Assembly (NCBI RefSeq): GCF_000430545.1
Contig: NZ_AUMF01000020.1
Location: 28,356 to 92,355 of the forward strand
DNA: 64,000 nt
From: Tenacibaculum ovolyticum DSM 18103
Lineage (GTDB): Bacteria; Bacteroidota; Bacteroidia; Flavobacteriales; Flavobacteriaceae
Direction: 5' to 3'
Shown here: in pieces, positions 26,280-36,118 of the stretch
Position numbering within the stretch: the stretch's first letter is position 1
How the letters are laid out: every line of letters starts with the position of its first letter
Notes under the pieces: generated by a model
Seen by the model: the letters and a program-made list of their open reading frames with translations, nothing else
Databases searched by the model: none
What the model was told of the DNA's origin: nothing
Made by a program: the position numbers and the translations under genes

Positions 26280-28517
26280 TTAGTTTTTAACTTTACCTTT
26301 AAATTGATCAAATTTACTATTAGTTTTCTTTGGCCAACTGTTATTTGAAGTATCAATATCAGCAGTTTCTAAATCAGGATCAACTACAATACTTTTCACC
26401 TCTTTATCAGAAGTAAAAACTCTGTATGCTTTTTTATCATTTTTCATCCAAATTTGTGCAGGAAAAACATCACGTTTCTTACTACCGTCAGTATATGTTA
26501 ATTCAACTATAAGTGGCATTGGCAAACCTCCTGGTTTTTCAAATTCAACTTGATAGATATATTTAGGCAACACTTTTAAAGTAGCTTTTTTGTCAGCTGA
26601 TAAAGAATTAATATAGCTTTCTACTTTATCTGTATTTGCATCTTCTTTTTTATCTGTTAAGAAAACTAAATCACCTAATGATGCAAAATAAGCTTTTGCA
26701 CGTGGGTTTGTTTTTATTAATTCTTTTACTCTATCAGTTTGTTTATCTGTAACGTAAAGTGTTTTCACTTCTTTAAGACCAATATCAGAGTAATCAGTAG
26801 AGTAGAACCAACCTCTCCAGAACCAATCTAAATCCATTCCAGAAGCGTCTTCCATTGTTCTAAAGAAATCAGCAGGAGTAGGGTGCTTAAACATCCATCT
26901 TTTTGCGTAAGTTCTAAAAGCATAATCGAATAATTCAGGTCCCATAATTGTTTGACGTAACATATATAAACCAGCAGCTGGTTTTGTATATGCATTAGGA
27001 CCGAAGTTTTTTACATAGTCACCTTGCGCCATAATTGGAGTTAATCTTTTTTGATCTAAACTCATATAACGAACAATATCTTTTGGCAAATTACCTGTAT
27101 TGAATTTTGGATCATAATCTAATTCTGCTAAAATTTCAACAAAAGAGTTTAAACCTTCATCCATCCATGTCCATTGACGTTCGTCAGAATTCACAATCAT
27201 AGGGAAAAAGTTATGACCTACTTCGTGAGTAATTACTCCGATCATTCCGTTTTTAACTCTGTCAGAATAAGTACCGTCTGCATTAGGACGACCATAGTTA
27301 AAACAAATCATAGGATATTCCATCCCTTGATTTTTTGCATGAACAGAAATAGCTTTTGAATAAGGATAATCGAAAGTCATTTTAGAATACTCTTCTAAAG
27401 TATTAGCAACAACTTTTGTAGAATGTTCTTCCCACAAAGGGTTTCCTTCTTTAGGATATAATGAAACAGCCATAATGTTTTTGCCATTAATCTTTACAGC
27501 CATAGCATCCCATATATATTTTCTAGATGAAGCAAATGCGTAATCACGTACATTATTTGCTTTAAAGTGCCATGTTTTAGTTTTAGTACTTCTTTTCTTT
27601 TCGTTAGCCTCAGCTTCTTTTTGAGTAACAATAAAAACAGGGTTTTTATATGAGTTTCTAGCTTTTTCCCAACGCTTACGTTGCTCTTTGGTTAAAACAT
27701 CTTTCTCATTTTGTAATTCACCAGTAGCATCTACAATATGATCAGCAGGTACAGTTAATCTTACATCATAATCACCAAATTCTAAAGCCCATTCACTACG
27801 ACCCCAAAATTGCATATTCTGCCAACCTTCAACATTGTTATAAACAGCTAAACGAGGAAAAAATTGAGCGATCGTATAGTTTTTATTTCCATCAGGAAAT
27901 GATTCAAAACCAGAACGGCCTCCATCTTTAACAGAATTATTAATTAAATAATTCCATTTTATTTTAAATTTAAAAACTTCACCAGAAGCTAATGCCTTAG
28001 GTAAATTAATACGCATCATTGTGTGATTAATAGTATATGATAAATCAACACCATCTGCATTTTTTACAGCTTCAATTTTATAACCAAAACCTTTAGGTTT
28101 ATCCATGTTTTCAGAAATAAACTTTTCAGGAGTCATAAAACCATTAGCTCTTTTAGATTCTGCTAACGGTGTTTTAGAATCTGGAGCACGCATGTTCTGA
28201 TCTAGTTGAACCCATAAATAATCTAATTGATCTCTAGAGTTATTATGGTAAGTTATAGTTTCATCTCCATACAATTTATTAGAAGCTTCATCTAAACGCA
28301 AATCCATTACATAATCAACTTTTTGTTGTGTATATGCATGTCCAGGAGCACCAGAAGCTGTACGTTGATCATTTGGAGTAGCTAATACATCTTTCAATTG
28401 ACGAAATTTGTTTTGATCTGTATGACCTTTTTGCACTTCTTTTTTAGCTGCATCTTGTGCAAACATTGAAGCAGATACAAAAAGAGCTGAAAAGAGTAAT
28501 GTAGAATATTTTTTCAT
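26280..28517 (-). CDS. Secreted M1 family zinc metallopeptidase
   Basis: A 745-residue protein with a signal peptide (cleavage after about residue 20, MFAQ). N-terminal beta domain as in aminopeptidase N, a substrate-binding motif GMEYP (398-402) and the zinc motif HEVGH (431-435) with the third ligand Glu454 in WMDEGLNSF. It likely trims peptides in the periplasm or outside the cell. Length and motifs are complete. Single-gene unit with a strong terminator. Confidence 0.93.
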   Translation of the reverse strand: MKKYSTLLFSALFVSASMFAQDAAKKEVQKGHTDQNKFRQLKDVLATPNDQRTASGAPGHAYTQQKVDYVMDLRLDEASNKLYGDETITYHNNSRDQLDYLWVQLDQNMRAPDSKTPLAESKRANGFMTPEKFISENMDKPKGFGYKIEAVKNADGVDLSYTINHTMMRINLPKALASGEVFKFKIKWNYLINNSVKDGGRSGFESFPDGNKNYTIAQFFPRLAVYNNVEGWQNMQFWGRSEWALEFGDYDVRLTVPADHIVDATGELQNEKDVLTKEQRKRWEKARNSYKNPVFIVTQKEAEANEKKRSTKTKTWHFKANNVRDYAFASSRKYIWDAMAVKINGKNIMAVSLYPKEGNPLWEEHSTKVVANTLEEYSKMTFDYPYSKAISVHAKNQGMEYPMICFNYGRPNADGTYSDRVKNGMIGVITHEVGHNFFPMIVNSDERQWTWMDEGLNSFVEILAELDYDPKFNTGNLPKDIVRYMSLDQKRLTPIMAQGDYVKNFGPNAYTKPAAGLYMLRQTIMGPELFDYAFRTYAKRWMFKHPTPADFFRTMEDASGMDLDWFWRGWFYSTDYSDIGLKEVKTLYVTDKQTDRVKELIKTNPRAKAYFASLGDLVFLTDKKEDANTDKVESYINSLSADKKATLKVLPKYIYQVEFEKPGGLPMPLIVELTYTDGSKKRDVFPAQIWMKNDKKAYRVFTSDKEVKSIVVDPDLETADIDTSNNSWPKKTNSKFDQFKGKVKN

Positions 28518-28633
28518 TTTCTATTTTGATTAATTTTTGAAATAATCCGAAAGTTACTGAATTTTGATTAGTAGAAAAGTAGTTTTGTTAAAACTTTAAC
28601 AAAAACAATTAAAATAGAACCTATAAAAAAGAA

Positions 28634-28662
28634 AAATGAAGTAATATTATATTACTTCATTT
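28634..28662 (-). terminator. Intrinsic terminator of the rsmD operon
   Basis: AAATGAAGTAATA (28634-28646) and TATTACTTCATTT (28650-28662) form a perfect 13-bp stem with a 3-base loop; on the minus strand it is followed by a T-rich run. Confidence 0.8.
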
Positions 28663-28712
28663 AATCTATTAATTTAATAACGTTGTTTTACACGTCGAAA
28701 AATATATAGTAT

Positions 28713-29258
28713 TTACGTTGTTTCTAAACTGAAAAAACTGAATACATTACCACCATAACGTTTATCATAACTATGGTTTGGGTGTTTTGTTAAGTCAGTA
28801 TGTTTAGAATGTTCTATGATTAAAACGCCATCTTCGTTTAAAAGTTCACGTTCAAAAACAAGATCAGCAATTTTTAAAAATTGAGCTTCATCAAAATCAT
28901 AAGGCGGATCAGCAAAAATAACATCTGATTTTAAAGATGTTTTTTCTAAAAACTTATATACATCACTTTTATAAGTGTTAATATCTAAATCAAGCTCTTT
29001 AGCTGTTTCATTTATGAATTTTACACATCCAAAATGAGCATCAACAGCATGTATTGTTGAAGTTCCTCTAGAAGCAAATTCATAACTAATGTTACCTGTT
29101 CCGGCAAATAAGTCTAAGACAGCAATACTATCAAAATAATAATCGTTATTTAAAATATTAAAAAGCGATTCTTTTGCCATATCTGTTGTTGGACGTACAG
29201 GTAGTTTTTTTGGAGCAGAAAGTCGTCTGCTTTTATATTTTCCAGAAATAATTCTCAT
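28713..29258 (-). CDS. rsmD: 16S rRNA (guanine966-N2)-methyltransferase
   Basis: A 181-residue methyltransferase starting with the family motif MRIISGKYKSRRL, then RPTTDMAKESLFNIL, SAM-binding LDLFAGTGNISYEFASRG and the catalytic DPPYDF. It modifies 16S rRNA during 30S assembly. The ATG overlaps the stop of the upstream DUF3822 gene (TAATG), a standard flavobacterial pairing. Confidence 0.95.
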   Translation of the reverse strand: MRIISGKYKSRRLSAPKKLPVRPTTDMAKESLFNILNNDYYFDSIAVLDLFAGTGNISYEFASRGTSTIHAVDAHFGCVKFINETAKELDLDINTYKSDVYKFLEKTSLKSDVIFADPPYDFDEAQFLKIADLVFERELLNEDGVLIIEHSKHTDLTKHPNHSYDKRYGGNVFSFFSLETT

Positions 29259-30079
29259 TAGGATACTAAAATAAAGTTTGAATGATTTGAAAATTCATCA
29301 CTATCTGTAAAAAAGTTTAAGATAGGTTTAAAAAAGTAAATATTACGTATATAATTATAAGTAATAGTATAAAGTTCCGAATCTTTGTTGATATTACCAA
29401 TAAAAGTTAGTTGAAACTCGTTTGGATTCATTTGTAATTGTTCGGCAGTAAATAGAATATAATAAATGAAATCTTCTTTTGTTGTATAAGAAAATGAATT
29501 ATTAAAAATTAAATTATCTTGTTTACATACAATAATGTCTAATTGATTTGAAGATACATTGATGAAAAATTGCGTTTCAGTATTCCCTTTAGATAAGGTT
29601 AAAATTTTGTCTATTAAAATAGATGAATGGTGTTTAAATTCAAACTCGCCAAAATTCTGAAACAAATAATTATTAATGTTTACATAAGGAATATATACTG
29701 TACTGGCATTTATTGATTCTAAAGAATCATAGGTAATAAAATCTGTTGTTAATGTTTTAACAGTATATTTTAAATAAGCGTCTAAATTACTTCTATCAAA
29801 ATATTCGTTAGGAACAAGTGTAGATAAGTTATTCTGATGAACAGCAAATATTGATAAAAAGTCTTGTTGTAAATCATTATCATCACCAAAAATAGATATA
29901 ATCTTTTGAAGTAATAATTGAGGTGTATCTAGTTCTTTTTCAAAAAAATACTCTGTAAAGACTATTATTTCTTTTGTATCAGAATTAGAAATACAAAAAG
30001 AAAATCCATCCAAACTAAATTGGATGGATAGATTTTTATTTTGCGCAATAACGCTGCTTTTTTTACTCTTTTTTAGCAA
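29258..30079 (-). CDS. DUF3822 family protein
   Basis: About 273 residues. The conserved core starts near SSVIAQNKNLSIQFSLDGF. No ATG is available upstream of it in this frame; the likeliest start is TTG at 30079, overlapping the last codons of the preceding gene by 17 bp, while a GTG at 30118 would overlap by 56 bp. Contains ISTVYIPYVNINNYLF-like pattern and a C-terminal beta-rich half, reminiscent of an actin-like fold in this family; the function is unknown. It is coupled to rsmD. Confidence 0.8.
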   Translation of the reverse strand: MLKKSKKSSVIAQNKNLSIQFSLDGFSFCISNSDTKEIIVFTEYFFEKELDTPQLLLQKIISIFGDDNDLQQDFLSIFAVHQNNLSTLVPNEYFDRSNLDAYLKYTVKTLTTDFITYDSLESINASTVYIPYVNINNYLFQNFGEFEFKHHSSILIDKILTLSKGNTETQFFINVSSNQLDIIVCKQDNLIFNNSFSYTTKEDFIYYILFTAEQLQMNPNEFQLTFIGNINKDSELYTITYNYIRNIYFFKPILNFFTDSDEFSNHSNFILVS

Positions 30080-30797
30080 TTGTTTCAGCTTTATCGTAAG
30101 AAGGAGGCCAGTTTCCACCAGTCGTTACTTCAATTAACGAACCTACAGAAACAAATGCACCTTTAATTTGGTCAGTTTCTAGAGCTTCTAATTCTTGTTT
30201 TACTAAAGAAGTACTCATACCTTTTAAAATAGAAGTTTTATCAGCTTTAGCTTCAAAAACAGGAACTAATAAACCAGCTACTTTTTCTACTTTATCTATA
30301 GCTAATTCGAATTGCTTATCAGTACCAGGAACATTAAACATTCCTTTGTAATCTTTACCTTCAAAGTATTTAGATACAGGTTCAAAACCAGTCGTATCAA
30401 TTTTCTTCTTAGAAATAGTAACGAAAATACCACCACCTCTATCTACTTTTTCTTCAATATTGCTAGTTTCAATTAATGCTAGTTTACCGTTTTCAATAAA
30501 GTTTATTAAAGAGTCTTTATTGTCAGTATAAGTTCTATAAACCTCTTTATATTTAACTTCAGCATCACGAATTAATTTTAAATTCTTAATAACCTTAGCA
30601 TATCGTACTTGTTTGTCTTTAGCGAAATGGATAGGTTCCATAATTCCTCCGTAAATTTTATATACTAGAAATACAGTAGCTCCTAAAAGTAAGATAGACA
30701 CTAACCATCTCATTTTTAACGGTATAAACTTAACTATTAGTATTGCTAAAAGAATTGCAACTACTACAGCCGCTAAAATCATTAATAATAAATTCAT
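30063..30797 (-). CDS. Conserved flavobacterial membrane-anchored protein of unknown function
   Basis: A 244-residue protein with two N-terminal hydrophobic segments (about 2-25 and 33-50) and a large soluble part that contains IRDAEVKYKEVYRTYTDN followed by a beta-rich Lys-rich domain. The location downstream of one divergent promoter and upstream of DUF3822-rsmD suggests a three-gene operon. I recall it as a lineage-conserved neighbour, but no function is known to me. Confidence 0.85.
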   Translation of the reverse strand: MNLLLMILAAVVVAILLAILIVKFIPLKMRWLVSILLLGATVFLVYKIYGGIMEPIHFAKDKQVRYAKVIKNLKLIRDAEVKYKEVYRTYTDNKDSLINFIENGKLALIETSNIEEKVDRGGGIFVTISKKKIDTTGFEPVSKYFEGKDYKGMFNVPGTDKQFELAIDKVEKVAGLLVPVFEAKADKTSILKGMSTSLVKQELEALETDQIKGAFVSVGSLIEVTTGGNWPPSYDKAETIAKKE

Positions 30798-30825
30798 TTT
30801 TTTTGTTTTTAATATATGATATACG

Positions 30826-30833
30826 CAAATCTA
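30826..30833 (-). promoter_or_regulatory. Candidate -7 element of the rsmD operon
   Basis: TAGATTTG on the minus strand fits TAnnTTTG, 28 bp before the ATG at 30797. Confidence 0.45.
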
Positions 30834-30876
30834 CAATTTTTTTTCAATCATGAAAATTTTTCTGTATAAATAGGTA

Positions 30877-30884
30877 TATCTTTG
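30877..30884 (+). promoter_or_regulatory. Candidate -7 element of the RecD-like helicase gene
   Basis: TATCTTTG fits TAnnTTTG, 15 bp before the ATG at 30900. Confidence 0.5.
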
Positions 30885-30899
30885 TTAATTATTTGAAAT

Positions 30900-32327
30900 A
30901 TGATAGAATCAGCACCTAAGTTTTATAAAGAAATTCTTCAAAAATTTCCATACCAGCCTACTCAAAAGCAAAATGAGTTATTAGATAAGTTAACAGGTTT
31001 TATATTTGGTGATAATAGTGATGCTTTGTTTTTATTAAAAGGATATGCAGGTACAGGTAAAACAACCATAATAAGTACAGTGGTTAATAATTTGTGGAAA
31101 GCTGGTAAAAAAGCTGTTTTATTAGCACCTACAGGACGTGCAGCTAAAGTTATTTCAGGATATTCTAAAAAACAAGCATTTACAATACATAAGAAAATTT
31201 ACTTTCCTAAAAAGGAAGGTAATGGGGGAGTAAGTTTTGTAATGCAGCCTAATAAACATGTAAATACTATATTTATAGTTGATGAGGCTTCAATGATATC
31301 TGATGCGCAACAGAATTCAAAACTGTTTGAAAATGGTTCTTTACTAGATGATTTAATTTCATACGTGTATTCAGGTAAAAATTGTAAAATTGTTTTTATT
31401 GGTGATACAGCTCAGTTACCACCTGTTAAGTTAACTATTAGTCCTGCGTTAGAGGCTGATAGACTTTCTTTTGGTTTTAATAAAGATGTTACTGAGATTG
31501 AATTAGATGAAGTAGTACGTCAACAGCAAGATTCAGGAATTTTAGCAAATGCTACTAATTTACGTTTATTGGTACAAAATGATATCATTGATTTTCAATT
31601 TGATGTAAGTTATCCTGATATTGTAAGATTAGAAGATGGTTATGATATTCAAGATGCTATTACAACTGCTTATGACGGTAGTATTGGAGTAGAAGATACA
31701 GCTATTATTGTACGATCAAATAAAAGAGCGAACCAGTATAATGAGCAAATAAGAACAACAATTCGTGGGCAAGAGAATGAAATTTCTACAGGCGATTATG
31801 TTATGGTTGTTAAGAATAATTATTTTTGGTTAAAAGATTCTTCTTCAGCAGGTTTTATTGCTAATGGTGATATTTGCGAAGTTATGCGTATCAATTCTAT
31901 TAAAGAATTATATGGATTTAAATTTGCTGAAGTTGAAGTTAGAATGATTGATTATCCTGATATGCATCCTTTTGAAACAGTATTATTGTTAGATACCTTA
32001 TCTAGTGAGAGCCCTTCTTTAACATATGAAGAATCAAATAAATTATACGAAGCTGTAAGAGAAGATTTTGCTCATGAAAAATCGAAATATAAGCAGTTTA
32101 TTGGGGTGAAAAAGAATAAATATTTTAATGCACTTCAAGTAAAATTTTCATATGCTATGACTTGTCATAAATCTCAAGGTGGGCAATGGAACACTATTTT
32201 TATAGAACAACCTTATTTACCAGATGGTCCAAGTGTAGAGTATTTAAGGTGGTTATACACAGCAATTACCAGAGCTCAAGAAAAATTATATTTAATAGGA
32301 TTTAAAGATGAGTGCTTTTTAGAGTAA
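30900..32327 (+). CDS. RecD/Dda-like superfamily 1 DNA helicase
   Basis: A 475-residue ATPase with Q-motif-like QPTQKQNELLDKL, Walker A GYAGTGKTT (48-56), LLAPTGRAAKV, Walker B IVDEASMISD, FIGDTAQLPPV, and the C-terminal UvrD/RecD motif TCHKSQGGQW. Domain order is that of short RecD2/Dda-type helicases that act alone, without RecBC. Probable role in DNA repair or replication; the exact one is not readable. Confidence 0.92.
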   Translation: MIESAPKFYKEILQKFPYQPTQKQNELLDKLTGFIFGDNSDALFLLKGYAGTGKTTIISTVVNNLWKAGKKAVLLAPTGRAAKVISGYSKKQAFTIHKKIYFPKKEGNGGVSFVMQPNKHVNTIFIVDEASMISDAQQNSKLFENGSLLDDLISYVYSGKNCKIVFIGDTAQLPPVKLTISPALEADRLSFGFNKDVTEIELDEVVRQQQDSGILANATNLRLLVQNDIIDFQFDVSYPDIVRLEDGYDIQDAITTAYDGSIGVEDTAIIVRSNKRANQYNEQIRTTIRGQENEISTGDYVMVVKNNYFWLKDSSSAGFIANGDICEVMRINSIKELYGFKFAEVEVRMIDYPDMHPFETVLLLDTLSSESPSLTYEESNKLYEAVREDFAHEKSKYKQFIGVKKNKYFNALQVKFSYAMTCHKSQGGQWNTIFIEQPYLPDGPSVEYLRWLYTAITRAQEKLYLIGFKDECFLE

Positions 32328-32375
32328 ATTATGTTAGCGTTTTGTTAATGTCGTAAAAACACAAGTTAAAAAAGG

Positions 32376-32383
32376 TACATTTG
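32376..32383 (+). promoter_or_regulatory. Candidate -7 element of the PIG-L gene
   Basis: TACATTTG fits TAnnTTTG, 22 bp before the ATG at 32406. Confidence 0.45.
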
Positions 32384-32405
32384 TTAATCAACCAAAACAT
32401 TAAAA

Positions 32406-34916
32406 ATGTACAAAAAAACGCTTTTTTGTTTTTCTTTTTTATTGATTTCTATATCAATAACAGCTCAAAAACCTCAAAAATTGACATCGAATCAAATTTA
32501 TGAGCAGCTTCAAAAATTAAATTTTTTAGGATCAGCATTATATATCGCAGCACATCCCGATGATGAAAATACACGTTTAATTGCTTATTTAGCAAATCAT
32601 GAAAAAGCGAGAACAGGTTATTTATCGTTAACTCGTGGTGATGGAGGGCAAAATTTAATTGGCTCAGAAATGAGAGAGTTGTTAGGTGTAATTCGTACGC
32701 AAGAGTTGTTAGCTGCAAGAAGAGTAGATGGTGGAGAACAACGTTTTTCTAGAGCGAATGATTTTGGTTATTCGAAGCATCCAGATGAAACTTTAAAAAT
32801 TTGGAATAAAGACAACGTTTTATCTGATGTAGTTTGGGCTATTCGAACATTCAAACCAGATGTAATTATTAACCGTTTTAATCATAGAACGCCGGGTACT
32901 ACGCATGGACATCATACCTCTTCTGCTATGTTGAGTGTTGAGGCTTTCGACTTAGCTAATGACAAAACAAAATATCCTAGTCAATTAAAAAATACAAGTG
33001 TATGGAAACCACAACGTTTGTTCTTTAATACTTCTTGGTGGTTTTACGGAAGTAGAGAGAATTTTGAAAAGGCGGATAAAAGTAAGATGTTAAGTTTTGA
33101 TATTGGAGCGTATTACCCTTTAAAAGGTTTATCTAATAACGAACTAGCTTCTATGGCGAGTAGTCAGCATTTATGTCAAGGTTTTGGACGGTTAACAACT
33201 AGAGGAAGTCAAACAGAATATGTTGAGTTTTTAAAAGGAGATTTTCCTAAGGATAAAAACGATATTTTTTCAGGAATTAATACTACTTGGAATAGGGTAG
33301 AAGGAGGTGGAGAAATAGGCGCTATTTTATATGAAGTTGAAAAGAATTTTAATTTTGTTAATCCATCAAAGCATCTTGGTGAATTAATGAAAGCTTATAA
33401 ATTAGTTCAAAACTTAAAAGATGCCCATTGGAAAAAAATAAAATCAAAAGAACTTAAACAAATTATAAAGTCTTGTGCTGGGTTGTATTTAGAAGCTTCT
33501 GCAAATGCATCAAGTACAATTCCAAATAGTACATTTAATGTAAACTTTGAAGTATTAAATAGAAGTAATCTATTAATTGAACTGTCTTCTATTGATATTC
33601 TTCCAACAGGAAAAAAGATATCAAAAGAACTGGAGTTAGCACCTAATTCAAAACAAAATTTTAAAGAGAGTATAACTATTAAAAATGTAGATTATTCTTC
33701 ACCATATTGGTTAAATAAACCTTGGGACTTAGGTATGTATACTGTTAATAATAAAAAACTAATCGGAAACCCAGAAAGCATTAGGCCTGTACATATATCT
33801 TATAATCTGGTTATCGAGAACGAGCCAATTACATTTAATATACCTGTTGTTTATAGGTATTCTAAAAGGGATGAAGGCGAGGTTTATGAGCCTTTTGAAG
33901 TTTTACCTAAAGTTACGACAAGGTTAAAGAGTAAAGTACTTATTTTTTCTAATGACACTGCTAAAAATGTTTCTTTAGAAGTGCGTTCTGGTGATAAAAA
34001 TGTAAATGGTATAGTTTCTTTAGAAGTTCCTAAAGGGTGGAGTGTATCACCTAAAATGGCTAAATTTAGTATAGCGCAAAAAGGAGATAAGCAGCTTATT
34101 GATTTTAAAATAACACCATCAAATAATCAATCGGAAGGAGTTTTAAAGGCAATAGCTACTATTGATAATAAAAAATACGATAAAGAATTAGTTGAGATTA
34201 ATTACAAGCATATACCTAAACAGTCTGTTTTATTACCATCACAAGCGAAAGTAGTTCGTTTAAATATTAAGAAAAGAGGTGATAAGATAGCGTATATACA
34301 AGGATCTGGAGATGCTATTCCTGAAAATTTACGACAAATAGGTTATAGAGTAGTAGAAATAAAACCAAAAGATATAAATGAAAAAAGCTTACAAAAGTAC
34401 GACGCTGTAGTTGTGGGTATTCGTGCTTATAATACTTTATCAGAATTACAATTTAAGCAAAAATATCTGTTAGAATTTGTAAAGAACGGTGGTAATATGA
34501 TTGTTCAGTATAATACTAATAGAAGGGTCGATGTAAAAGCTCCATTTGAGTTAAAACTATCAAGAGATAGAGTAACAGATGAAAATGCAAAAGTTACTTT
34601 ATTGGCTAAAGATCATTCAATTTTAAATTATCCGAATAAAGTTACTGAAGCAGATTTTAATGGTTGGGTTCAAGAAAGAGGGTTGTATTTTCCTAATAAA
34701 TGGAGTAAAGAATACACGCCAATTTTATCAATGCATGATAAAGGAGAAACAGCCAAGGAAGGTAGTTTATTAATAGCTAAATATGGTAAAGGAAATTATA
34801 TATATACAGGTTTAAGCTTCTTTAGAGAGTTACCTGTAGGTGTTTCTGGCGCTTATAAATTATTTGCAAATATGCTATCTGTAGGTAAGGAAGATAAGGT
34901 TAAAGAACAACTTTAG
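32406..34916 (+). CDS. Secreted PIG-L (LmbE-like) deacetylase with long C-terminal extension
   Basis: An 836-residue protein with a signal peptide (about 1-20). The PIG-L domain (about 40-300) has the zinc/catalytic motif AAHPDDENTRL and the later HHTSSAML histidines, plus SLTRGDGGQNLIG. A beta-sandwich middle follows, then a C-terminal domain (about 620-830) with YDAVVVGIRAYNT and NGGNMIVQYNTNRR, like a glutamine-amidotransferase/ThuA-type fold. Such proteins deacetylate N-acetylated sugars; the substrate here is unknown. The long extension is typical for Bacteroidota members. Confidence 0.88.
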   Translation: MYKKTLFCFSFLLISISITAQKPQKLTSNQIYEQLQKLNFLGSALYIAAHPDDENTRLIAYLANHEKARTGYLSLTRGDGGQNLIGSEMRELLGVIRTQELLAARRVDGGEQRFSRANDFGYSKHPDETLKIWNKDNVLSDVVWAIRTFKPDVIINRFNHRTPGTTHGHHTSSAMLSVEAFDLANDKTKYPSQLKNTSVWKPQRLFFNTSWWFYGSRENFEKADKSKMLSFDIGAYYPLKGLSNNELASMASSQHLCQGFGRLTTRGSQTEYVEFLKGDFPKDKNDIFSGINTTWNRVEGGGEIGAILYEVEKNFNFVNPSKHLGELMKAYKLVQNLKDAHWKKIKSKELKQIIKSCAGLYLEASANASSTIPNSTFNVNFEVLNRSNLLIELSSIDILPTGKKISKELELAPNSKQNFKESITIKNVDYSSPYWLNKPWDLGMYTVNNKKLIGNPESIRPVHISYNLVIENEPITFNIPVVYRYSKRDEGEVYEPFEVLPKVTTRLKSKVLIFSNDTAKNVSLEVRSGDKNVNGIVSLEVPKGWSVSPKMAKFSIAQKGDKQLIDFKITPSNNQSEGVLKAIATIDNKKYDKELVEINYKHIPKQSVLLPSQAKVVRLNIKKRGDKIAYIQGSGDAIPENLRQIGYRVVEIKPKDINEKSLQKYDAVVVGIRAYNTLSELQFKQKYLLEFVKNGGNMIVQYNTNRRVDVKAPFELKLSRDRVTDENAKVTLLAKDHSILNYPNKVTEADFNGWVQERGLYFPNKWSKEYTPILSMHDKGETAKEGSLLIAKYGKGNYIYTGLSFFRELPVGVSGAYKLFANMLSVGKEDKVKEQL

Positions 34917-34934
34917 TTACTCTTTAAATAAAAG

Positions 34935-34970
34935 AAAGCCTCGAGAACAATATGTTTTCGAGGCTTTTTT
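34935..34970. terminator. Bidirectional terminator between PIG-L and M42 genes
   Basis: AAAGCCTCGAGAACA pairs with TGTTTTCGAGGCTTT (one G-T pair) followed by T. Confidence 0.88.
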
Positions 34971-35006
34971 ATTAAGAAATTACTTTATTTCTTATGTTAT
35001 ATAGTT

Positions 35007-36098
35007 TTACTTAAAATAAGAAAAATCTTCTCCATTTTCTATTTTTAATAAACTTTCGTAAATCATTTTAATTACATTTTCAACATCATCTCTGTGTACC
35101 ATTTCAACCGTTGTATGCATGTAGCGTAATGGTAAAGAAATTAAAGCAGAAGCAACACCTCCGTTACTATATGCAAAAGCATCGGTATCGGTACCTGTAG
35201 CTCTTGATAGGGCAGAACGTTGAAAAGGAATTTTGTTAGCTTCAGCAGCATCAATAATTAAATCACGTAATTTTTGTTGTACTGCAGGTGCGTAAGCAAT
35301 TACAGGACCTTTACCTAACTCTAAAAGACCTTCTTTTTTCTTGTCGATCATTGGTGTAGTAGTATCATGAGTTACATCAGTAACAATAGCTACATTAGGC
35401 TTTATAGTTTGTGTAATCATTTCGGCACCACGTAAACCAATTTCTTCTTGTACAGAGTTTGTAATATATAATCCGAAAGGAAGTTCCTTTTTGTTTTCTT
35501 TTAATAAACGAGCAACTTCAGCAATCATAAAACCACCCATTCTATTATCTAAAGCACGGCAAACAAATTTATCACCGTTTAAAATATGAAACTCATCTGG
35601 GTACGTAATTACACAACCAACGTGAACTCCTAATTTTTCTACTTCTTCTTTTGTTGCACAACCAGTGTCAATAAAAATATTATCAGGTTTTGGAGCTTCT
35701 TCTTTAGCTTTGTTACGTGTATGAATTGCTGGCCAACCAAAAACACCTTTTACAATACCGTTTTTAGTATGAATATTTACAATTTTACTTGGTGCAATTT
35801 GATGATCTGAACCACCATTACGAATAACATAAATTAATCCGTCATCAGAAATATAATTTACATACCATGAAATTTCATCAGCATGTCCTTCAATAACTAC
35901 TTTATATTTAGCATCAGGATTAATAACCCCTACAGCCGAACCATAAGTGTCGGTAATAAACTCATCAACATAAGGCTTAAGATAGTCCATCCAAATCTTT
36001 TGACCTTCCCACTCGTATCCTGTAGGCGCTGCATTATTTAAGTATTTAGCTAAGAAATCGATTGATTTCTCATTTAAAATTGATTTATTATTAGCCAT
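35007..36098 (-). CDS. M42 family metallopeptidase (glutamyl aminopeptidase/endoglucanase-like)
   Basis: A 363-residue cytoplasmic enzyme with the co-catalytic metal ligands expected in M42: GHADEISW, RALDNRMGGF, the catalytic pair in VQEEIGLRGA, TDVTHDT and the final RYMHTTVEMVH. It removes N-terminal residues from peptides. Third gene of the minus-strand unit Nudix-PlsC-M42 with short gaps (52 and 20 bp). Confidence 0.95.
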   Translation of the reverse strand: MANNKSILNEKSIDFLAKYLNNAAPTGYEWEGQKIWMDYLKPYVDEFITDTYGSAVGVINPDAKYKVVIEGHADEISWYVNYISDDGLIYVIRNGGSDHQIAPSKIVNIHTKNGIVKGVFGWPAIHTRNKAKEEAPKPDNIFIDTGCATKEEVEKLGVHVGCVITYPDEFHILNGDKFVCRALDNRMGGFMIAEVARLLKENKKELPFGLYITNSVQEEIGLRGAEMITQTIKPNVAIVTDVTHDTTTPMIDKKKEGLLELGKGPVIAYAPAVQQKLRDLIIDAAEANKIPFQRSALSRATGTDTDAFAYSNGGVASALISLPLRYMHTTVEMVHRDDVENVIKMIYESLLKIENGEDFSYFK

Positions 36099-36118
36099 AA
36101 TTATATATTATTTCTTTT

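Noticed and set aside
30060..30085. Programmed -1 frameshift joining the two genes upstream of rsmD
   Set aside because: The DUF3822 frame is +1 relative to the upstream gene, and the A-rich run does not give a standard slippery heptamer in the zero frame; a coupled TTG start is simpler.
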